From Streptomyces sp. NBC_01233 (GTDB lineage Bacteria; Actinomycetota; Actinomycetes; Streptomycetales; Streptomycetaceae), in NCBI RefSeq assembly GCF_035989305.1, contig NZ_CP108514.1:7730501-7794500 (forward strand): a stretch of DNA of 64,000 nucleotides, read 5' to 3'. This document shows, piece after piece, positions 51,727 to 61,341 of this stretch (position 1 is its first letter; every line of letters starts with the position of its first letter). A model generated the notes under the pieces. That model saw nothing but the letters and a program-made list of their open reading frames with translations, was not told the DNA's origin and did no database searches. Both the position numbers and the translations under genes were made by a program.

Positions 51727-53242
51727 CTACTGGTTCTGTTCGAGCGAGGACTCGAGGAATGCCTTCGCTGCGTTCGCGTAGCGGATCGCGGCGCGTTCGC
51801 TGATGCCGAAGACGGCAGTCAGGTGAAGGGCATCGGGCCCGTGGGTGAGGGCCTCTTCGAGTTGCCGGTCCATCCTGATCTGGTTGAGCGTCACGCCGAC
51901 CTCGCGGAACTGGTCACCGAGCCAGTGCGGGCTGACGGGCTTCTCGTTCTGGGCGGTGTGCTCGGAGATGATCAGGTGGGGGTTGATGGTGTGCGGCCAC
52001 CGTCGGTGGCGGTAGAGGAGGTACTGGGTGATGACCTGCGCGGTCAGGTCATCGAGCCGACGTGGGTGGTCGGCGATGGTGATCGTGCGGTCGCGCAGGC
52101 AGGAGGCCACGCAGGGTTGTGGGCCTCGCGGCGTGCACGGCGGTGAGCGCGAGGACGAGCCGGCGTAGGGGCGTGGTGGCATGCTTGACGAGGGCTTCGA
52201 GCTGTTCGGGGCGGAGCGGCGCCGGCAGGCTGGTGGCGATGCTGCCGGTATTGATGCGGGTGGTGGGGTCCTTGAAGAGGTGGCCGGCTCCCTTGTGGAA
52301 CTGGAAGATCGACCGGAGGCCGACCAGTGCCCGCTTGCGCTTGAGACCGGTCATGCCGGTGGTGGCGTCTTTGATGTCCTGGCGGGTGACCTCGCGCAGG
52401 TGCTGGTAGCGGGTGGACCAGTCGATCAGAGTGGGCAGGGCGGCATCGAGGTAGTTGCGGACGGTGTCGGTGGATCGCTGCAGGGTGCGAGGGCCGCCGT
52501 CCCGCAGGGTGGTCGCCCACAGTTCGATCTCGCTGGCCAGGGTCGGGGTGAGGAGGGTGAGCTTGCGCTGCAGCCAGGCGTCGAAGGTGGGGGTGCGGTC
52601 GTCGTCGAGGATGCCGAGGAGGTCGAGGACCTCGGCGGTGTGAGCGACGTTGTGGCCAAGTTGGTCGATCGGGACGATGTCGCTGTAGGCGATGATGTCG
52701 CCGGGCGCGTGTCCGGAGAGCAGGACGAGGAGTCCGTCGTTGATTTCACGCAGGATCCACCAGGCCCATCCGCGGTTCTCGGCGAGGCGTTGGGCGACCT
52801 GCCTCGCGTCAACCAGCGTGGGATTGTCCGGGTTGGCGTGGCGGGCCCGGGTGAAGCGCAGGTAATCGGGGCGGGCGGGGAACAGCGCCAACTGTCCGGG
52901 AATCTGCCAGGTCACCGGGGTGGGAGTGACGGCTGGCGGCTTGCGCGGGCGACCCCGGGCACGACGGGTGCCGAGCGCGAAGGTGAGGAAGAGCTGCCAG
53001 GAATCGAGGTCGATCTCGGGCATCGTTTCCCGGATCACCATGCGGCCCAGTTGCCGCAGTGCCTGTCGGTGGCAGAGGCGGCAGTAGTCATGCTTGAGCG
53101 GAACCTGGCGCCGGCACCCGGCGCATCGCTGCCGGTGCCAGACCCGCCAGTTGATGCACTCGCCGCACATGCCATTGCGGATGATCACGCCCCAGGCCAG
53201 GCAGTAGCGGCAACTGCCCGCAGGTAATGACGGCGCTGTCAT
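51727..53242 (-). pseudogene. Trio gene C: zinc-ribbon recombinase-like protein, one frameshift
   Basis: About 505 codons. N-terminus has four CxxC pairs (CRYC, CGEC, CAGC, CRLC), i.e. two zinc ribbons. The middle and C-terminus resemble phage-integrase-like proteins (YQHLREVTRQDIKDATTGMTGLKRKRALVGLRSIFQFHK; RLVLALTAVHAARPTTLRGLL; RTITIADHPRRLDDLTAQVITQYLLYRHR). No HxxR...Y set is evident, so it may be a non-catalytic partner. One extra base near 52113 (CTCCTGC-CTGCGCGAC) splits the frame. Start ATG overlaps the stop of gene B. Confidence 0.75.
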
Positions 53243-53559
53243 GCCGGCGGCAGCGAGCGGCCCCTCGGAGCCCGTGGTGTGACTCCAGATGTCTGCCCGG
53301 AGGCTTGCCGTGGGGCTTCCTCGGCGAGCGGAGCGATGACCGTCTCGGGCTGCGGGATCAGCAGTTCCTCGATCCCGCAGCTGAGCACTGCGCAGATCAC
53401 GTCCAGGTCCGCGAGCTTGACGCTGATCGGCTGACCGGACCACAGGCCGGACATCTTGCCGGCCGAGATCACCAGGCCCCTTTCAGCGAGCATCCGCTGC
53501 AGTTCGCTGGCCTTCCAGATACCGCGGTTCGCGGCGGTCAGCCGGAGGTTCCACCTCAT
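53239..53559 (-). CDS. Trio gene B: small XRE-like DNA-binding protein
   Basis: 106 residues: MRWNLRLTAANRGIWKASEL, QRMLAERGLVISAGKMSGLWSG and VKLADLDVICAVLSCGIEELLIP match a Cro/C1-type HTH. ATG overlaps the recombinase stop, and its own TGA overlaps the ATG of gene C. Probably an architectural or regulatory factor for recombination. Confidence 0.88.
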   Translation of the reverse strand: MRWNLRLTAANRGIWKASELQRMLAERGLVISAGKMSGLWSGQPISVKLADLDVICAVLSCGIEELLIPQPETVIAPLAEEAPRQASGQTSGVTPRAPRGRSLPPA

Positions 53560-54632
53560 CGCGCGAGCCCCTTCAGACGGACGGCGGCGCGATCCTGACC
53601 GGCGATCCAAGCATCCTCGACGTGAGTTTGCAGCACATGGACGTACCGCATCGTGGTCGCCACCCACCAGTGCCCGAGCACCTCTTGGATCGCGAGGAGA
53701 TCCATGCCGTGGCGGTAAAGCTGGGAGGCGCAGAAGTGCCGCAGGACATGCGGCGTGAGCCGGTCTTCCCACGTCGGGAGGTGACTACGGACGGCATGAC
53801 CAAGGCCCCGGCGAAAGGAGTCGGCGCCCGCGCGGGCGGCGGAGCCGTCGGCGTGGTGGCGTTCGGAGGGGAACAACGGTGCACCAGGACGGGTGTGGTC
53901 GTCATCGAAGTACCCCCACACGTCCTCGATGTACCAGCGCAGCAACCGGTCCGCCCCGTTGATCAGCGGCACCACTCGCTGGCGTGGCCCGGATCCCTGT
54001 GTGCCCTTGCCGAAGCGGACGTGCAGCTTGCCGAACCGGCCCAGTTCCCAGCGGACATCGTCCAGGTCCAGGCAGCGGACTTCGTTGATGCGCAGGCCCA
54101 CGAGGGAGATCAGCTTCGCGGCGGTGTAGTTGCGTGCCGTCGGGGCGAATTTCCGGCAGCTTGCCAGGTCCTCGCGCCAGCCTGCGAACAGCGTTTCGAC
54201 CTCGGGATCCGTCGGCGGGATGCGCAGCCCGATCTCTCCGCGGCCACGCGGGCGGTTCATCTCGTCGAGCGGGCAGGTGATCACCGCGCCGGTCATCGCA
54301 TGGAGCTCGGCGCGATGGCGTATCTCCAGGAAGTCGAAGAACGTCGACAAGGACTGGGCGTATGCCAGCCGCGTGCCCTGCGAGGCGGACCGTACCACCC
54401 GCCCGAAGTACGCGTCCGCGTCCGCCGGCCGCATGTCCCACAGCGGCCGCCCGAACCAGCTGCGGATCTGCTCGAGGTGAGACATGTCGCCACGGATCGT
54501 TCCGTCGGCCAGTCCGGCGGAAGCACGGGCGAGCACGAAGCCCGCGAGGACGTCGGTCTCGAACGCCTCCAGTTCCTCCGGGCTCGCCGGACCGCGTACC
54601 GCGCTGAGATCCCGTACGACCGCGAGTGCCAC
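53556..54632 (-). CDS. Trio gene A: tyrosine recombinase
   Basis: 358 residues. SAM-like N-domain (TIRGDMSHLEQIRSWFG), Arg in GLRINEVRCLDLDDVRW, Lys in VRFGKGTQGSGPRQR, LTPHVLRHFCASQLY with His and Arg, GHWW, and the nucleophile in MRYVHV. All catalytic residues are present, so it should be active. First gene of the operon A-B-C. Confidence 0.94.
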   Translation of the reverse strand: MALAVVRDLSAVRGPASPEELEAFETDVLAGFVLARASAGLADGTIRGDMSHLEQIRSWFGRPLWDMRPADADAYFGRVVRSASQGTRLAYAQSLSTFFDFLEIRHRAELHAMTGAVITCPLDEMNRPRGRGEIGLRIPPTDPEVETLFAGWREDLASCRKFAPTARNYTAAKLISLVGLRINEVRCLDLDDVRWELGRFGKLHVRFGKGTQGSGPRQRVVPLINGADRLLRWYIEDVWGYFDDDHTRPGAPLFPSERHHADGSAARAGADSFRRGLGHAVRSHLPTWEDRLTPHVLRHFCASQLYRHGMDLLAIQEVLGHWWVATTMRYVHVLQTHVEDAWIAGQDRAAVRLKGLAR

Positions 54633-54817
54633 GCTGCCCCTCCGCAGGCTCGACCAACGCGAACGAACTGAGCGTAGAACGAGCAGACTTCAGAAATCCC
54701 GAGAATCCATCAACTCGGCCCCTGGAGCTGAGGAACCCAGGGGTCGCCTGGTCAGGCAGGGAAGGGCCCGAGGCAAGCCTGCCGGGACCACTGCGAACAC
54801 GCGTGGTATCCCACAAG

Positions 54818-55482
54818 ATCGACTCGGGAACCCCGCGGGCTGACAGGGCCGGCCGCAAGGCGGCGGCCAGGCGGACGGTGTCCTCGGCGAACCCGAACCG
54901 GTGGCCCACGATTGCCCTGCTGTGGTCGTCGATGAAAGCGAACAAGTACGTCTTCCGCCCGCCGATCCTTGGTCCGTGAAGGGCGTCCCCGGTCCACAGC
55001 TCATTTCCGCAGGTGGCCTCGAACCGGCCGAACACGCTCTTCTCGCCGATGGGGCCGGTCAGGCCTGCGTCAGCGAAGTGCCGCTGGAGCGTCCGCTCGG
55101 TCGGTGACCAGCCTTGTGTAGTCCGCAGGATCCGCTGGATCTGCGCGGCCGTCCGGCCGGGATTCTCCCGCTTCAGCGCGGCCGCCAGGTCGAGCACCTC
55201 CGGCGGAGTCCTGGGGACTGCCTTGCGCGGCTCTGGGACCAAGGCGGCGAACCCGCCGCTGCGGAAGTGCCTGGTCCACCGGTCAATCGTGCCCCGGGAC
55301 ACTTTCACCTGCTGCCCGAACCGGTCGGTGTGTTCCCTCGAAGCCACTTCCCGTGCCAGGCGGCCGCGTTCGCGGGTCGTCAGGTTCTGATCCAGCAGGT
55401 CCTGGATCAGGGAATAGCGGAACAGACCGACTTGCCGGGCCTTCTCCGCTCGGCGGCGGTCCTCGTTCTCGCTCGATGCCAT
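54818..55482 (-). pseudogene. DDE transposase (TniA/IS481-like), N-terminal half
   Basis: Starts MASSENEDRRRAEKARQVGL. HTH region QQVKVSRGTIDRWTRHFRSGGFAALVP, zinc-less linker, then the first catalytic Asp in NELWTGDALHGPRIGGRKTYLFAFIDDHSRAIVGHRFGF. Homology ends at GVPESI and resumes at 51540 after the trio element. Upstream partner is the HTH protein at 55588-56172. Confidence 0.88.
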
Positions 55483-55587
55483 GCGCGGACTCTCCTCGCA
55501 TCTCGATCAATGCCCGCCCTCACCTGAGGCGGGCACGATCAAGACTTCCGGCTCCTCCAATCGCCGCCCAGGGGCGGCCCGTGTTGA

Positions 55588-56172
55588 TCAACTAGCTGAC
55601 AAAGTGCAGGTCAGGACCCGCCCGCCTATCGCCCGCCCAGCGAAGGCCCACGGCGACACGGTGTTGATGGCCGGCCACTTCATCGCGGCTGCCCGGTGGG
55701 CGGCCGCGATCACCAAGACCGCGTCCGACAGCGGCGAGGCTGCCGCCTCGGGCATCACCGGATCGTCCGCGAGCGCGACCAGGGCGACGGTGAAGTACCG
55801 ACGCACATCCTCCGACCTGCGGCGGAACCGGCGGATCCAGCCACGGACCGTTCCCTCGGCCAGGCCGAGATGGGCCGCGATCCGGCGGTGCCCCATGCCC
55901 AGGGCCGCTATCTCCAGCCCGGCCCCGATCACCTCGGCCGCATCCGTTCGCCGCGGCCAGACCACCTCCGGCAGCAAGACGTGCGTGACCTGGCAACCCG
56001 TACAGCGCGAACGCCGAGGACGTACGAACAGCCGGGCCCCGAGATCACCACGGATCTCCCGCGACCTGCCATGACCCCACGGCGCGAGCACGGCCCCGCA
56101 CGAGGGACATGTCAGTTCGCCGGCCCGCAGCCCGCGTTCCACCTGGACGACATCGGCGTCGACGATGAGCAC
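55588..56172 (-). CDS. Zinc/HTH protein of the three-gene transposon (DUF6431-like)
   Basis: 194 residues: CPSC...CTGC zinc finger (residues ~22-60) and a HTH LGMGHRRIAAHLGLAEGTVRGWIRRFRRR. Proteins of this kind typically precede TniA/TniB-like genes in Streptomyces transposons and presumably bind transposon ends. First gene of the operon now split over 14 kb. Confidence 0.75.
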   Translation of the reverse strand: MLIVDADVVQVERGLRAGELTCPSCGAVLAPWGHGRSREIRGDLGARLFVRPRRSRCTGCQVTHVLLPEVVWPRRTDAAEVIGAGLEIAALGMGHRRIAAHLGLAEGTVRGWIRRFRRRSEDVRRYFTVALVALADDPVMPEAAASPLSDAVLVIAAAHRAAAMKWPAINTVSPWAFAGRAIGGRVLTCTLSAS

Positions 56173-56247
56173 TCGCTACCTCCACCTCGTGCACACCGTG
56201 TCGTCGTGCACGAAACGAGATCAGACTGCCCATCAAGATCAGCACTT

Positions 56248-56443
56248 ATGTCCACCGCGAGTGTCGCCAACCCCCCGCTTCATGCTCACGCAGAGAGTCG
56301 TCCAACAACTGGGCAGCCGCCGCAGATGTCCTTGGCCGCCTTTGTCTGCTCCTCTCCGCGCGTGGTCGCATGGTCCGGGAAGAACAGCGCTGGGTCTGCC
56401 GAGGTGCAGGCAGCAGTGCCCATGGTCTGGGGCGAGGCCGCCG
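56248..56443 (-). pseudogene. WhiB-family regulator remnant
   Basis: Reads CTSADPALFFPDH...KAAKDICGGCPVV, the first three cluster cysteines of a WhiB protein, then loses frame (LREHEAGGWRH follows in another frame). The 5' end is cut by the IS3 element at 56444. Confidence 0.65.
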
Positions 56444-56513
56444 GTGAAGTTCCCCCTCTGAGCTGGACAGCCTGATACTGGGACGGACGTCCCGGAGAAA
56501 GCAGTCCCAGGTA

Positions 56514-56819
56514 GTGAGCAAGAAGAGCAACACAAGCAAGCGGTACACGGCCGAGTTCAAACGGGACGCGGTCGCGTTGGTGCACTCGTCGGGCAAGACC
56601 GTCACCGAGGTCGCCCGGGACATCGGCGTCAGCCCAGAAGGGCTGCGGAACTGGGTCAATCAGGACAAGACCGACCGTGGGCAGGGGCCGGCGGGAGCGT
56701 TGACCACGGCGGAGCGCGAAGAACTGGTGCGCCTGCGCCGCAAGGTCCGTGAGATGGAACAGACCATCGAGGTGCTGGGAAAAGCGACCGCCTTCTTCGC
56801 GAACCACAAGACGAAGTAG
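56514..56819 (+). CDS. IS3 OrfA
   Basis: 101 residues, GTG start: KRYTAEFKRDAVALVHSSGKTVTEVARDIGVSPEGLRNWV (HTH) and a zipper EREELVRLRRKVREMEQTIEVLGKA. Ends FFANHKTK just before orfB. Confidence 0.92.
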   Translation: MSKKSNTSKRYTAEFKRDAVALVHSSGKTVTEVARDIGVSPEGLRNWVNQDKTDRGQGPAGALTTAEREELVRLRRKVREMEQTIEVLGKATAFFANHKTK

Positions 56820-56821
56820 AC

Positions 56822-57733
56822 GTAGCCGCGCGCTACGCGTTCGTCGACGCGGAGAAGGCCGAATCCGGCCGCCCCGACGGCTACAGCATCTCGCTGCTGT
56901 GCCGGGCCCTGAAGATCTCCCGTTCCGCTTACTACGCCTACCTCGCCGCCCGCCCGTCCGCCGAGGACAAGGAGCGCGAGGAGGGCACGCTGGTCGCGGA
57001 GATCCGGCAGATCCACACCGCCTCACGCCATGCCTACGGGGCGCCGAGGATCACAGCCGCCCTGCGCCGGAAGGGCCGGAGGATCAACCGGAAGAAGGTC
57101 GAGCGGCTGATGCGCGAGCACGACATCCGCGGGATCACCCGCCGCAAGCGCCGAAACCTCACCAAGGCAGACAGCAAGGCGGCACCCTCCCCGGACCTGG
57201 TCGGACGCGACTTCACCGCGGCCGAGCCGGGCACGAAGCTGGTCTCGGACATCACGTATCTGCCGACGCTCGCCGGCTGGTGGTATCTGGCGACCGTCAT
57301 CGACCTGGCCACTCGCGAGGTGATCGGGTACGCGATGGCCGACCACCACCGCGCCGAGCTCGTCACCGACGCCCTGAAAATGGCCGTCGGCCGCAGCGCC
57401 CTCAAGCCGGGCTGCATCGCCCACTCGGACCGCGGATCGGAATACACATCAGGCGAATACCGCACACTGATACGGGAGTTGAGCCTGAGGCAGAGTATGG
57501 GCAGAATCGGCTCATGTTGCGATAACACCGCAGCCGAAAGCTTTTTCGGATTGCTGAATGCGGAGATCGGGACCACCGTCTGGGAGTCCCACGAAGCGGC
57601 CCGCGCCGACGTCTTCCGCTTCATCGAGGTCGAATACAACCGCACCCGCCTGCGCAAGCACCCCGTGTACGGCTACGTCACCCCACTCGAAACCAGAGCC
57701 CTGACGACCCACGACCTCACCCCCGCAGCGTAA
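56822..57733 (+). CDS. IS3-family transposase OrfB
   Basis: About 303 codons, frame opens at 56822 without ATG or GTG near the start, so it is probably expressed as a frameshift fusion from orfA. HTH_21 (YSISLLCRALKISRSAYYAYL, AYGAPRITAALRR), core with Asp in LVSDITYLPT, Asp in AHSDRGSEYTS and Glu in NTAAESFFGLLN. Confidence 0.9.
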   Translation, partial: VAARYAFVDAEKAESGRPDGYSISLLCRALKISRSAYYAYLAARPSAEDKEREEGTLVAEIRQIHTASRHAYGAPRITAALRRKGRRINRKKVERLMREHDIRGITRRKRRNLTKADSKAAPSPDLVGRDFTAAEPGTKLVSDITYLPTLAGWWYLATVIDLATREVIGYAMADHHRAELVTDALKMAVGRSALKPGCIAHSDRGSEYTSGEYRTLIRELSLRQSMGRIGSCCDNTAAESFFGLLNAEIGTTVWESHEAARADVFRFIEVEYNRTRLRKHPVYGYVTPLETRALTTHDLTPAA

Positions 57734-57770
57734 CCACCCGCTGTCCAGGTTCAGGGGGGAACTTCACTAA

Positions 57771-58669
57771 GAGCTCGTAACAGGATCTCGGTGAGATGTC
57801 CTGGTCGACCGTGACCGGTGTGACGATTCGGCCGTTCGTGGTGGTGTGAGTACTCGGCCGTGGATCGTGGATGACGACTTGTGGGCACTGATCGAGCCTC
57901 TGCTGCCGCCCTGGCCGGAGCGGTCGCCAGGCCCTCGGCCGGTGGCGGACCGACTGTGTCTGCAAGGCATCCTGTACGTCCTCTGCAACGACATCGCCTG
58001 GCAACTCCTGCCCCCTGAGCTGGGGTTCGGCTCCGGACAGACCTGCTGGCGCAGACTGGAGCGGTGGCAGCAGGCAGGGGTCTTCGACCAGCTGCACCGC
58101 ATTCTGCTCGCAGAGCTGAACGCGGCCGGCCGCCTCGACTGGTCCAGGGCCTGCGTGGACGGATCCCACATCCGGGCGAAAAAGGGGGCGCCGACACCGG
58201 TCCGTCGCCGGTCGACCGGCGGAAGACAGGCAGCAAACACCACCTGATCTGCGACGGACGCGGCACCCCGCTCAAAGTCATCACGACCGCGGCCAACGTC
58301 AACGACGTCACCCAGACCCTCGCCCTGGTCGACGGCATCCCACCGGTCGCAGGTCGTCCCGGCCGGCCCCGCCGACGTCCCGAGGCCCTGCTCGGAGACA
58401 AGGGCTACGACTCCAACCCCAACCGCGATGAACTGCGCAAACGCCGGATCCTGCCCGTCATCTCCCGCAAGAGATCCCCGAACATCAAGGGTATGGGCAA
58501 GCTCCGCTACGTTGTCGAGCAGACCTTCGCCCTGCTCCACCAGTTCAAACGACTCGCCGTCCGATGGGAACGCCGCACCGAGCTCCACGACGCGTTCGTC
58601 TCCCTCGCCTGCGCCCTCATCTGCTGGAGGCGGCTCAAGAAACACCGATCATGATCGTGTTACGAGCTC
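57771..58669 (+). mobile_element. IS5-family insertion sequence B
   Basis: Ends GAGCTCGTAACA and its complement, flanked by TAA at 57768-57770 and 58670-58672. After the right TAA comes GGGCTCGCAGAGAATCAC, resembling an ISAzo13 end, so it hit a junction of older elements. Confidence 0.9.
57846..58654 (+). CDS. IS5-family transposase (two frames, programmed frameshift)
   Basis: GTG start. First frame (to 58247) MSTRPWIVDDDLWALIEPLLPPWP with catalytic Asp in ACVDGSHIRAKKG; a run AAAAAGGGGG near 58181-58190 allows slippage into the second frame, TGSKHHLICDGRGTPLKV, LLGDKGYDSNPNRDELRKR, YVVEQTFALLHQFKRLAVRWERR with the Glu. Normal layout for the family. Confidence 0.9.
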
Positions 58670-58839
58670 TAAGGGCTCGCAGAGAATCACGGTGTTGTGA
58701 GGGCGGGATCAGCGGCTCCGCGGTCCCCCACAACCCGTCCTGCCGCCGGCCCGCCCGCGCCCGAAGGATGCGTGCACCGGTCAGTTCGCAGACCGCTGGA
58801 TGCAACGCAATCCGATGACGAACAAGCGGAGGTTCCCGA

Positions 58840-59310
58840 ATGATTATCCATTCCGGTGAGCAGATGATCTGGAGCGAGGACGAGTTGTCTCCGCTGTGCT
58901 CCAGATACCTGACGGGCGAGTATCGAGCCGAGGCGCTGCGGCTGAAGAACGTGCGGTGCAGGGGAGATCACTTCACGGCCGAGTGCGCTGTGGCCGGAGG
59001 GGCGACCGACGCCTTCGGGCGGTTTCACCTCTCCTTCGTTTCCGCGACAGTTCTCTCCTCTCAACTCGCGATAGTCTCCGCCCACATCGATCAGGGCATG
59101 CGGGTCAAGACCGGTGAGGTACTCCTGCGGGACATGTCATTCACTTTCCACCAGCAGGTTTTCAGCCCTGAGTTCATCTGCGACCTGGACATCACTCTGC
59201 GCCGAAAGGTCGGCAACGGCATGTACTACAAGATGTCGTTCTCCGTAGGCGATGGATCCTTCACGGGAACCGGTTCCGTCCTCCACTTGCCGGTGCCCGA
59301 GCAGGCGTGA
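58840..59310 (+). CDS. Hotdog-like protein, unknown substrate
   Basis: 156 residues with alternating strands and one long helix: EAECAVAGGATDAFGRFHLSFVSATVLSSQLAIVSAHIDQGM, then GEVLLRDMSFTFHQQVFSPEFICDLDITLRR and a final strand pair. The size and the late RDMSFTFHQ...CDLDI pattern resemble FcoT/AfsA-type hotdog proteins, some of which are thioesterases or dehydratases in lipid and signal synthesis; this is tentative. GGAGG is followed by ATG at 58840. A complete gene between IS elements, so an isolated survivor. Confidence 0.6.
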   Translation: MIIHSGEQMIWSEDELSPLCSRYLTGEYRAEALRLKNVRCRGDHFTAECAVAGGATDAFGRFHLSFVSATVLSSQLAIVSAHIDQGMRVKTGEVLLRDMSFTFHQQVFSPEFICDLDITLRRKVGNGMYYKMSFSVGDGSFTGTGSVLHLPVPEQA

Positions 59311-59350
59311 GAGTTCCCTTTCTCCCGATTTTCATTCTGGAATGAGTTGG

Positions 59351-59990
59351 TTACTGACTTCGGCTTGTCACGGTGAGGCTGGGGTGTCGAGGGCGAGGCC
59401 GGTGCCGGCATGAAGCCGTCGAGGGTGTGGGCCGGTATTGTAGGCGTTTGTGGCGGTTGGGGACCAGGGTTTCGAGTCGGTCGAGGGCCATGACAGCGAG
59501 GTTGGCGAGGCTGCATTTGACGTGTGCCCACACACCTTCGACAGGGTTCAGGTCGGGTGAGTAGGCGGGCAGCAGGAAGACTGTCAGCCAGTCGCGTTCG
59601 GCGACGAGCACCTGCATCCTGCGGGAGACGTGGGTGTTCAGGCGGTCCCAGACCAGCACGATCGGCGCTCTGACCAGGTGATGGGTTCCGTCGATGAGTG
59701 CGATGAAGTCCCGCTCGCTCATGCTGCGACGTGTTCCCTTGCCTGCAGGGTGGGTCCGAAAGCGGTGACACAGCCGGGTTCGGGAACCCGGCCGCACCGC
59801 GATCAGCCCGGCCACCGACAGCCGTCCCGAACGCCGGCCGCTGACCGTCACGACCGGGGTGCGGCCCCGCCGGCCCCAGGTCCGTCCCCGGGGCGGCCAT
59901 CGGGTGAAACCGGCTTCGTCCTCGAAGCAAGTGCGATCCGTGCACGCAGGACGAGATCGATGGTGTCGCGGCACTCCGTCCACAGCCGGT
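59351..59990 (-). pseudogene. IS630-type transposase remnant (D)
   Basis: Reads CFEDEAGFTRWPPRGRTWGRRG, IVLVWDRLNTHVSRRM and LLPAYSPDLNPVEGVWAHVK, the three DDE blocks. Upstream frame PDDRLWTECRDTIDLVLRARIA is shifted, and the HTH half is missing, cut at the IS3 boundary 59995. Confidence 0.85.
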
Positions 59991-60066
59991 CGTCGGGCCT
60001 CCCCTCTGAGTGGTGGACACGCTGATACTGGATCTGCTTGATCCGGAGGAAGCGAGAAGACCGCCG

Positions 60067-60411
60067 ATGGCGATGAAGGACTATTCGGACGAGTTCAAGG
60101 CCGATGCTGTGGCCCTGTACGAGTCCACCCCAGGGGCGACCTACAAGAGCATCGCCACTGACCTGGGCGTCAACCGGGCAACCCTGCGTGAGTGGGTGCT
60201 GAGGGACCGCGAACGCCGTGGCGTCACCGCCGCGGCTCGGAAGCCGTTCGCCCAGCCTCGGGGGGCGGTACCGTCCGCTGATCCGGACGAGCGGGTCCGG
60301 CAGCTGGAGGCTCGGGTTGCCGAGCTCGAGGCAAGTGAGCGCAAGCTCGCCACGGAGCGGGACATACTCCGCAAGGCGGCCAAGTATTTCGCCGGAGAGA
60401 CGAACTGGTGA
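60067..60411 (+). CDS. IS3 OrfA
   Basis: 114 residues from the ATG at 60067 (60010 is also in frame). HTH: MKDYSDEFKADAVALYESTPGATYKSIATDLGVNRATLREWV; zipper VRQLEARVAELEASERKLATERDILRKAAKYF. Stop overlaps the GTG of orfB. Confidence 0.92.
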   Translation: MAMKDYSDEFKADAVALYESTPGATYKSIATDLGVNRATLREWVLRDRERRGVTAAARKPFAQPRGAVPSADPDERVRQLEARVAELEASERKLATERDILRKAAKYFAGETNW

Positions 60412-61304
60412 GGAGCCGCTTCCAGTTCGTTGACGACCACCGGAACACCTACGAGGTGAAGCGGCTTTGCCAAGTCCTGAACGTGAACCGGTCCAGCTAC
60501 TACAAGTGGCTCGCCGGCGCCGAGGCCCGGGCCGCCCGGCAGCGGGAGGACCGGATCCTGGCCGAGGAGATCCGTGGGGTCCACGCCGAGTCCGGCGGCG
60601 CCTACGGCTCCCCGCGGGTGACCGCCGAGCTCCGCGAGAAAGGGCGGCGGGTCAACGAGAAGAGGGTCGCCCGGATCATGCGGACGTTCTCCATCACCGG
60701 CATCCACCTGCGCAGACGCGTCCACACCACCGTCCCGGACCCGGCAGCCTCACCGGTTCCAGACCTGTTCCAGCGAGACTTCACCGCCACCGAGCCTGGG
60801 CTGAAGTACATGGGCGACATCACCTATCTCCCGCTCGCAAGCGGAGAGTTCCTCTATCTCGCGACCGTGCTGGACTGTTTCAGCCGCAAGGTCGCCGGCT
60901 GGTCCATCGCTAACCACATGCGCACCAGCCTGGTCGCCGACGCACTGCGGATGGCCGCCTCGACCCGCGGCCGCCTGAACGGCGCCGTGTTCCACTCCGA
61001 CCACGGGGCGCAATACGGATCGAGGGCCTTCGCCAGCCTCTGCGACCAACTCGGGGTCACCCGGTCGATGGGCGCGGTCGGCACCAGCGCCGACAACGCG
61101 GCCTGCGAAAGCTTCCACGCGTCCCTGAAACGCGAAACCCTCCAGGGCGCCCACGACTACGGCGACGCCGACACCTGCCGCCGGACCGTCTTCGCCTGGC
61201 TGACCCGCTACAACACCCGCCGCCGACACTCCGCCAACGGCCACCTCAGCCCCAACGCATACGAACGCCGACACCACACAGCTAAACTCACGCTCGCCGC
61301 GTGA
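60408..61304 (+). CDS. IS3-family transposase OrfB
   Basis: 298 residues, GTG start in GGTGA. VKRLCQVLNVNRSSYYKWLAG, GAYGSPRVTAELREKGRRV, core with Asp in KYMGDITYLPL, Asp in FHSDHGAQYGS and Glu in NAACESFHASLKRE. Intact pair with orfA and clean ends: likely active. Confidence 0.94.
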   Translation: MRSRFQFVDDHRNTYEVKRLCQVLNVNRSSYYKWLAGAEARAARQREDRILAEEIRGVHAESGGAYGSPRVTAELREKGRRVNEKRVARIMRTFSITGIHLRRRVHTTVPDPAASPVPDLFQRDFTATEPGLKYMGDITYLPLASGEFLYLATVLDCFSRKVAGWSIANHMRTSLVADALRMAASTRGRLNGAVFHSDHGAQYGSRAFASLCDQLGVTRSMGAVGTSADNAACESFHASLKRETLQGAHDYGDADTCRRTVFAWLTRYNTRRRHSANGHLSPNAYERRHHTAKLTLAA

Positions 61305-61341
61305 TCAATAACCGCGTGCCCACCTTCACGGGGGAAGGCCC

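Larger units (their letters stand above)
51541..54817 (-). mobile_element. Recombinase-trio element inserted in the DDE transposase gene
   Basis: 3.28 kb separating GVPESI (54818) from VDNGSAF (51540) of one transposase. Inverted sequences GATTTCTGAAG (51557-51567) and CTTCAGAAATC (54688-54698) lie near the two ends, and the left end also has the dyad CCGCAAGTTC/GAACTTGCGG. Contents are three same-strand genes joined by 4-nt ATGA overlaps. Exact end positions are uncertain by a few bases. Confidence 0.75.
56444..57767 (+). mobile_element. IS3-family insertion sequence, copy of a second type
   Basis: Ends GTGAAGTTCCCCCTCTGAGC and (complement) GTGAAGTTCCCCCCTGAACC, both continuing TGGACAGC. 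Carries orfA and orfB. Immediately followed by the TAA target of the next IS5. Confidence 0.88.
59995..61341 (+). mobile_element. IS3-family insertion sequence, third type
   Basis: Ends GGGCCTCCCCTCTGAGTGGT and (complement) GGGCCTTCCCCCGTGAAGGT, both with inner GGACACGC/GGCACGC. Flanked by a CGTC duplication (59991-59994, 61342-61345), so this insertion is recent and the flanks have not rearranged. Confidence 0.9.
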
